Source: Pedobacter arcticus A12 (GTDB taxonomy: Bacteria; Bacteroidota; Bacteroidia; Sphingobacteriales; Sphingobacteriaceae). Taken from it: a DNA stretch of 64,000 bases. Position numbers and translations under genes: made by a program. The stretch's first letter is position 1. Each line of letters begins with the position of its first letter. The stretch spans positions 576,126 to 640,125 of the forward strand of contig NZ_JH947127.1 of NCBI RefSeq assembly GCF_000302595.1, in the 5' to 3' direction. Below, in pieces: positions 62,409 to 64,000 of this stretch. Below the pieces are notes generated by a model. It saw nothing but the letters and a program-made list of their open reading frames with translations, ran no database searches and was not told the DNA's origin.

Positions 62409-64000
62409 ATGCGTAAACCTTGTAGTAAAACTATATTTAAAAAGCAATTAATTATTGTTTTGTACTGCATACTCTTTATCTCAAATCTCCACAGTTCCCA
62501 ATGTAGTGCCTCAACACCTCTAATTACCGATACCATTAAACTTCAGCTAAAATGGCGTAATCAGTTTCAGTTTGCAGGTTATTATGCAGCAGTAATAAAA
62601 GGATTTTATGCCGAAAAAGGTCTTAATGTAAAAATACTTCCCGGCGGGCCACATATTTCTCCTGTAAAAAACGTTACAGAAGGGAAAGCTAATATTGGGG
62701 TTTACGACCCTGGTATTTTATCTAAAGAATACACGAAAAACAATCTGGTAGTACTCGCAACTATCATGCAGTCATCGGGCTATTGCATCATTAGTTCAAA
62801 AACAAAAAACATTTTAAGACCGGCAGACTTAGTTGGTAAACATATTTTAATTGAAGACGGACAAGGCTGGGGTATTTTTAAAACGATTCTTTTAAAAGAA
62901 GGAATTGATATCTCCAAAATAAAGATAGGGCCACGTTTAAAAGATTCTGAGGATATCTATAAAGACAGCGTGGATGCCGTAATAACATTTATAGCGTCAC
63001 AACCTCAAAGATTAAAAGCAATGGGCTACGATTTTAATATCATGAGGCCAGAAGAGTACGGTGTGGATTTCTATGGTGATATATTATTCACTACAAAAAA
63101 GTTTGCCTACAGAAACACAGAAACAACCGATGCTTTTATTGAAGCATCTTTAAAAGGATGGAAATACGCTTTAAGTCACGAAAATGAAATAATAAACTAC
63201 ATTCTTACGTTGCCGGACGTAAGAGCTTACGGAACCAGCCGTAAAAACTTAGAGTATGAAGCTAAAGAAATAAAAAAGCTCATTATGCCCAATTTGGTTG
63301 AGATTGGTCACACCAACTTAGGGAGATGGCAATACATGTTAACGATTCTTCAAAGACTTGGAATTGCAGATAACAACTACTCTTTAAAAGGCTTAATTTA
63401 CGAATCGAACGAAAACCGTTTATCCCGCTTTTACCTCCCGCTTATATACGTCTCAACATTTATCATCATCATTATAATTGTAATAATGTTGATTAACAGT
63501 CAATTGCGTAATCGAGTAAGACTAAGTACAGCCAAACTGCTTAAAGAAATTGAGCAACGTAAAGAAGCCGAGCATTTAGCCAATGAAAATAAAGAACAAA
63601 TTGAGCTTATTTTAAACAGTTCTAATATTGGTTTATGGGAATTGGAAATCGAAACTAAAAAAGCAACCTTTAACTCTCGTTTTAAAGCTGTTTTGGGTTA
63701 TAAAGATGAATACAACCTTACGCTCGAGGAATTTTACGACAAAATACATCCTGATGATCTAAAACTTGCGCAACCATTATTCTGTACGGAAAATTTAAAT
63801 ATTCCTACCAAAAAAATGACTCAGCTGAGAGTCGAGAACGCGAAGGGGCAATATATTTACGTTCTCTCATCCTCAAAAATAATCCTAAAGAATCAAAAAC
63901 CATTTAAAATATCAGGTATCATATTAAGTATTGAAGAGCTTAAACAGAAAGAATTAGAAGTATTAAAAGTATCTGACGAACTAATCAGGCGTAACAATGA
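62409..64000 (+). CDS. NMT1/THI5-like periplasmic sensor with PAS domain (3' end missing)
   Basis: The frame is open from ATG 62409 to the right edge (530 codons), so the gene continues. An N-terminal membrane segment (~14-33) is followed by an NMT1/THI5-type substrate-binding domain (~45-330, LKLQ..WRNQFQFAGYYAAVIKG, TEGKANIGVYDPG). A second membrane helix lies at ~340-362 and is followed by a coiled coil and a PAS domain (~397-500, LILNSSNIGLWELEIETKKA, KIHPDD). It resembles hybrid sensor kinases whose ligand-binding domain reads a pyrimidine-like or other small molecule. The kinase part lies outside the window. Confidence 0.8.
   Translation, partial: MRKPCSKTIFKKQLIIVLYCILFISNLHSSQCSASTPLITDTIKLQLKWRNQFQFAGYYAAVIKGFYAEKGLNVKILPGGPHISPVKNVTEGKANIGVYDPGILSKEYTKNNLVVLATIMQSSGYCIISSKTKNILRPADLVGKHILIEDGQGWGIFKTILLKEGIDISKIKIGPRLKDSEDIYKDSVDAVITFIASQPQRLKAMGYDFNIMRPEEYGVDFYGDILFTTKKFAYRNTETTDAFIEASLKGWKYALSHENEIINYILTLPDVRAYGTSRKNLEYEAKEIKKLIMPNLVEIGHTNLGRWQYMLTILQRLGIADNNYSLKGLIYESNENRLSRFYLPLIYVSTFIIIIIIVIMLINSQLRNRVRLSTAKLLKEIEQRKEAEHLANENKEQIELILNSSNIGLWELEIETKKATFNSRFKAVLGYKDEYNLTLEEFYDKIHPDDLKLAQPLFCTENLNIPTKKMTQLRVENAKGQYIYVLSSSKIILKNQKPFKISGIILSIEELKQKELEVLKVSDELIRRNN

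Overview
The window reads as chromosome of a Bacteroidota bacterium, most likely of the Sphingobacteriaceae (Pedobacter-like). This rests on a complete gldKLMN block with a PorW/SprE-type gene (type IX secretion and gliding), a DUF4271/HemD pair, an ImuA-ImuB-DnaE2 cassette, AT-rich DNA with few Shine-Dalgarno sites, and a TAnnTTTG-type promoter. The genus is an inference.

Layout. 1-26.1 kb is ordinary core genome: the end of porW/sprE, a class A penicillin-binding protein, uvrC, gldN-M-L-K read leftward, hemD with a DUF4271 membrane protein and an Omp85-like outer-membrane protein, ferritin, an SDR enzyme, a three-gene RND efflux operon, cardiolipin synthase, HemW, another SDR and a CDF metal transporter. 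An IS3-family element (26.08-27.29 kb) sits against the CDF start codon. Next come a tyrosine recombinase and a displaced 3' half of a tRNA-Phe gene with its terminator (28.65-28.74 kb), the scar of an integrated element.

28.9-53.5 kb is accessory. It holds a CHAP-hydrolase cluster, an XRE regulator with a palindromic operator, two consecutive RX4H (HEPN-like) proteins, a three-gene operon (DUF6932-type nucleotidyltransferase, HTH protein, KGGVGR ATPase with TPRs) behind a perfect 22-bp palindrome, and an Mrr-like nuclease fused to another domain. Further right are a DUF3892 pair, an FRG protein, several unrecognised membrane proteins, the ImuA-ImuB-DnaE2 mutagenesis cassette and a decayed HNH endonuclease. 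Three fragments of one OB-fold gene lie between the defence-like modules, and three families of dispersed intergenic repeats mark the island.

53.6-59.5 kb is a leftward metal locus, probably for copper: FixH-like lipoprotein, TonB-dependent receptor, small three-cysteine protein, MbnP-like lipoprotein (frameshifted as read here) and a MauG/MbnH-type dihaem peroxidase, with a second three-cysteine protein upstream. 59.7-64 kb returns to housekeeping genes: small proteins, a GreA/B C-terminal-domain protein, tRNA-Asn, a PfkB kinase and the start of an NMT1/THI5-PAS sensor that runs off the right edge.

The best candidate for an undescribed system is the 33.73-36.38 kb operon (nucleotidyltransferase + HTH + KGGVGR-ATPase/TPR), together with the OB-fold fragments that bracket it and the neighbouring HEPN-like pair. 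All functions are inferred from sequence reading; no database search was run.
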